13,308 nucleotides of DNA from Streptomyces sp. NRRL F-525 (GTDB lineage Bacteria; Actinomycetota; Actinomycetes; Streptomycetales; Streptomycetaceae). Location of the stretch: positions 1 to 13,308 of the forward strand of contig NZ_JNXE01000077.1 of NCBI RefSeq assembly GCF_000716605.1. The letters run 5' to 3'. Shown here piece by piece: positions 11,043 to 13,308 of this stretch. The first letter of the stretch is position 1. Every line of letters starts with the position of its first letter. The position numbers and the translations under genes are program-made. The notes beneath the pieces were generated by a model. That model did no database searches. It saw nothing but the letters and a program-made list of their open reading frames with translations, and was not told the DNA's origin.

Positions 11043-13308
11043 GTCGACGCGCGTCACGCTGTGACAACAGCTCGCCGAGCTCCTGGACGACGACCTTCTC
11101 GTCGGTCCCGTCGAGCGCGTCGAGGGCCGCCCGCCACGCGTCGTACGCCTCGCGCTCGCGGCCCTGTTCCCGTAGCAGCAGGCCGAGTTGGTGCCGGGCG
11201 AGGCCGCCCATGTAGCGGTCGGCGCGGGCGTCGGCGCGGCGGAGGAGTTCGGCGCACTCCGTGTGGGCGCGTTCGGTGTGTGTGGCTTCGATGCGGGTGC
11301 CTTCGGTGCGACCGAGGAGACGGAGGGCGCGGACCAGGCCGAGGCGGGTCTGGGACTCGCCGTGCCAGTCGCCGTGGCCGCCGAGGATGCGCAGGCTCTC
11401 CTCGAAGTGCGGTACGGCGGCGGCCGGTTCGCCGAGGGTGAGGTGGGCGTAGCCGATGTTGCAGTGCGCGGAGTGCTGCACGATGACCGCGCCGATCTCG
11501 TCGCCGATGGCGAGGGAGCGGCGGTGCTGCTCGATGGCGGCGCGCGGGTCGGTGTGCTCGTACAGGTTGCCGAGGTGGCTGTGGGTCACGGCCTCGCCGT
11601 AGGGGTCGTTCAACTGCCGTGAGTGGGCGAGGCTTTGACGGAGTGCGACGCCCGACTCGGCGTAACGGCCCAGGCCTTCGAGGAGCAGGCCGCGGTTGTT
11701 GAGGCAGCGGCGGATCCAGGAGACCGTGTCGAGCCGCCACCAGATCGCCAGGGCCTGGTCGTTGAGGACGAGGGCCTCGTTCTGCCGACCGGTCAGGAAG
11801 TGCAGCCCGGCGAGGTCCCCCAACGCGTACGCCTCCGCCGCCGCGTCCCCGAGCCGGCGGGCCGCGCCGAGGGCGGCCCGTCCGAGTACCTCCGTCTCGG
11901 CGGCGCGGCCACTGCGCAGGACGTAGGGGAAGAGGAGGCGGACGAGGGTCGAGAGGTGGGCGGTCCGGCGGAGATCCGGGGTGTCGCGGTACCGGTTCAC
12001 CAGCGTCACCACGTTCTCCAGCTCCAAGTCGCCCCAGGCGAAGGCGTCTTCGGGGCAGGGGAAGGGGGTGGTGGCCGCGACCTCCGTGGCGTGGCCGGGG
12101 AGTTGGGCTGCCGTCGGTCGGCGGCGGTCGTCCTGGTCGAGGCCGGGTTCGACGATCGCGGTGAGGGTGCGGTCGGCGTGGGCGGCGTACCAGGCGAGGG
12201 CGGTTGTTATGGGGTCGGCAGGGTCGGCGTCGGCGAGGGTGTTCTTCCCTTCCCTGCCGCCTCCCTTGCCTCCCTCACCCGTCAACTCCCCTTCCCCCCC
12301 AGCCAGTTCGCGGGCGAAGTCGCGGACCAGGTCGTGGGGGGCGTAACGGCCGTACGACGCCTCCTCCAGGAGGGCCACGTCGACCAGGCGGTCGAGGGCT
12401 GCCTCGGCGCGGTGTTCGCCGGTGCCGGCGACGCGGGCGAGCAGGGGGGCGCCGTAGGCCGGGAGGTCGAGGGTGCCGATGTGGTGCAGGGTGCGGGCGG
12501 CGTCGCGGTCGGTCTGGCGGTCCGAGGCGGCGAGGGCGTCGTGGGCGACGGCCAGGGAGCGGCGGACGCTGAGGTCGTCGTACTCCAGGTGGTGCAACCG
12601 GCTTTCCGTGGCGGCGAGTTGACCGGCCAGGACGTCCGGGGTGAGGGCGCGGCGGGCGGCCAGCCGGGCGGCGACGATGCGCAGGGCGAGCGGGAGGCGG
12701 CCGGTGAGTTCGACGAGCGGGTGGGCCGCGTCCAGGCCGTCGCGGCCGGAGACCGTGCGCAGCAGTGCGGCGCTGTCCTCGCCGGACAGGGGGGTGAGCG
12801 GGAAGCGGCGGGCCCCGTCGAGCGCGGTCAGCGGCGAACGGCTGGTGACGATCACCGCGCAGCCGGTGCCGGCCGGCAGCAACGGCCGTACCTGGGCGGC
12901 GTTCTCGGCGTCGTCCAGCACCATCAGCGTGCGGGTGGGGGCGAGCAGGGAGCGGAGCAACGCGCTTGCCGCGTCCGGGTGTTCGGGGATGTGCCGCGGT
13001 TCGGCGCCGAGGTCCCGGAGCAGGGCGTGGAGTGCCTGGCCGGGGGTGAGGGGGGTCATGCCGGGGGTGGCGCCGTGCAGGTTCACGTACAACTGCCCAT
13101 CGGGGAAACGGTTCCGCAGGGCGTGGGCCGTGTGCAGCGCGAGCGCGCTCTTTCCTACGCTGGCCATGCCGGTGATAACGCTGATGACGCTGATGACGGC
13201 GAGGGGTTGCGCTCCGGGGTCGACGGAGAGGCGCGCGAGGGTGTCGTGCAGGGCGCGGAAGGTTTCGACGCGGCCGGTGAAGTGGGCTGGCGGGGGCGGG
13301 AGTTGGGC
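11029..13308 (-). CDS. AfsR-like NB-ARC ATPase with TPR repeats, N-terminus off the window
   Basis: The minus-strand frame is open from the right edge to TAG 11029-11031 (759 codons seen). It begins with QLPPPPAHFTGRVETFRAL, the linker that precedes the NB-ARC domain in AfsR/SARP and related STAND regulators. Walker A is GMASVGKS (13147-13170), Walker B LMVLDDAE, then VIVTSRSPL, GRLPLALRI and a winged-helix part ending APHDLVRDFA. After an acidic/Gly linker (about 12240-12300) come TPR-like helices (roughly 11900-11060), for example NRGLLLEGLGRYAESGVALR and HLGNLYEHTDPRAAIEQHRR. It is probably a cytoplasmic STAND switch that oligomerises on ATP and binds a partner through TPRs. Whether a SARP, XRE or other effector domain lies upstream cannot be seen; the first internal ATG (13167) is inside Walker A and cannot be the start. 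Confidence 0.9.
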   Translation of the reverse strand, partial: AQLPPPPAHFTGRVETFRALHDTLARLSVDPGAQPLAVISVISVITGMASVGKSALALHTAHALRNRFPDGQLYVNLHGATPGMTPLTPGQALHALLRDLGAEPRHIPEHPDAASALLRSLLAPTRTLMVLDDAENAAQVRPLLPAGTGCAVIVTSRSPLTALDGARRFPLTPLSGEDSAALLRTVSGRDGLDAAHPLVELTGRLPLALRIVAARLAARRALTPDVLAGQLAATESRLHHLEYDDLSVRRSLAVAHDALAASDRQTDRDAARTLHHIGTLDLPAYGAPLLARVAGTGEHRAEAALDRLVDVALLEEASYGRYAPHDLVRDFARELAGGEGELTGEGGKGGGREGKNTLADADPADPITTALAWYAAHADRTLTAIVEPGLDQDDRRRPTAAQLPGHATEVAATTPFPCPEDAFAWGDLELENVVTLVNRYRDTPDLRRTAHLSTLVRLLFPYVLRSGRAAETEVLGRAALGAARRLGDAAAEAYALGDLAGLHFLTGRQNEALVLNDQALAIWWRLDTVSWIRRCLNNRGLLLEGLGRYAESGVALRQSLAHSRQLNDPYGEAVTHSHLGNLYEHTDPRAAIEQHRRSLAIGDEIGAVIVQHSAHCNIGYAHLTLGEPAAAVPHFEESLRILGGHGDWHGESQTRLGLVRALRLLGRTEGTRIEATHTERAHTECAELLRRADARADRYMGGLARHQLGLLLREQGREREAYDAWRAALDALDGTDEKVVVQELGELLSQRDARRPPQP
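13171..13197. repeat. Three 9-bp units before the Walker A motif
   Basis: On the minus strand the sequence reads GTCATCAGC, GTCATCAGC, GTTATCACC, encoding VIS-VIS-VIT directly before GMASVGKS. The usual NB-ARC strand at this point is a single hydrophobic run such as LAVITG, so six residues appear to have been added by tandem duplication of a 9-bp unit. Confidence 0.6.

Noticed and set aside
1..13308. CRISPR array, transposase, integrase or tRNA attachment site
   Set aside because: No regular repeat-spacer pattern, no recognisable mobile-element protein, and no tRNA cloverleaf was seen on either strand.

Overview
The window is high-GC actinobacterial chromosome, almost certainly Streptomyces. 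Third codon positions are nearly all G or C. GTG starts are common, and several genes have a promoter -10 element so close to the start codon that leaderless mRNAs are likely. The gene families are typical of the genus: a cysteine-free ribosomal-protein set, DUF4232 lipoproteins, Uma2 nucleases, an HTH-Clp_N protein and an AfsR-like NB-ARC/TPR protein. One gene carries the rare TTA leucine codon. I see no tRNA, rRNA, CRISPR array or transposase.

Left part (1-1745): a zinc-starvation ribosome-remodelling locus. Two divergent units share a Zur-box-like palindrome at 1143-1157. Leftward run L33, L31 and a CobW/COG0523-like protein; rightward run L28 and S14. All four ribosomal proteins lack the zinc-binding cysteine pairs of their housekeeping paralogs. 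The CobW-like protein has no P-loop, and its family-like part stops near residue 200, where the frame runs into a common Streptomyces dispersed repeat at the window edge.

Middle (1746-6772): two secreted lipoproteins (1839-2950), a convergent DUF2786 protein (2957-4066), a HAD-family hydrolase (4260-4904), and an alanine-rich DUF7666-like protein divergent from a TetR regulator. The 131-bp gap of that last pair holds a nested palindromic operator.

Right part (6773-13308): a heme-oxygenase-like diiron protein (HDO fold) with a TTA codon lies divergent to an HTH-Clp_N protein. The promoter of the latter is a textbook leaderless promoter buried in two copies of a TGTCAAC-N5-GTTG(A/T)CA palindrome. 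There follow a Uma2 nuclease, an unusual short family-A DNA polymerase with altered motifs A and B, and the C-terminal three quarters or so of an NB-ARC/TPR regulator that leaves the right edge.

Most genes are single or divergent units rather than one pathway. The best candidates for undescribed biology are the HTH-Clp_N regulator with its operator pair and TTA-containing diiron neighbour, the TetR/DUF7666 pair with its nested operator, and the apparently truncated CobW-like protein. All functional statements come from reading motifs; no database search was run.
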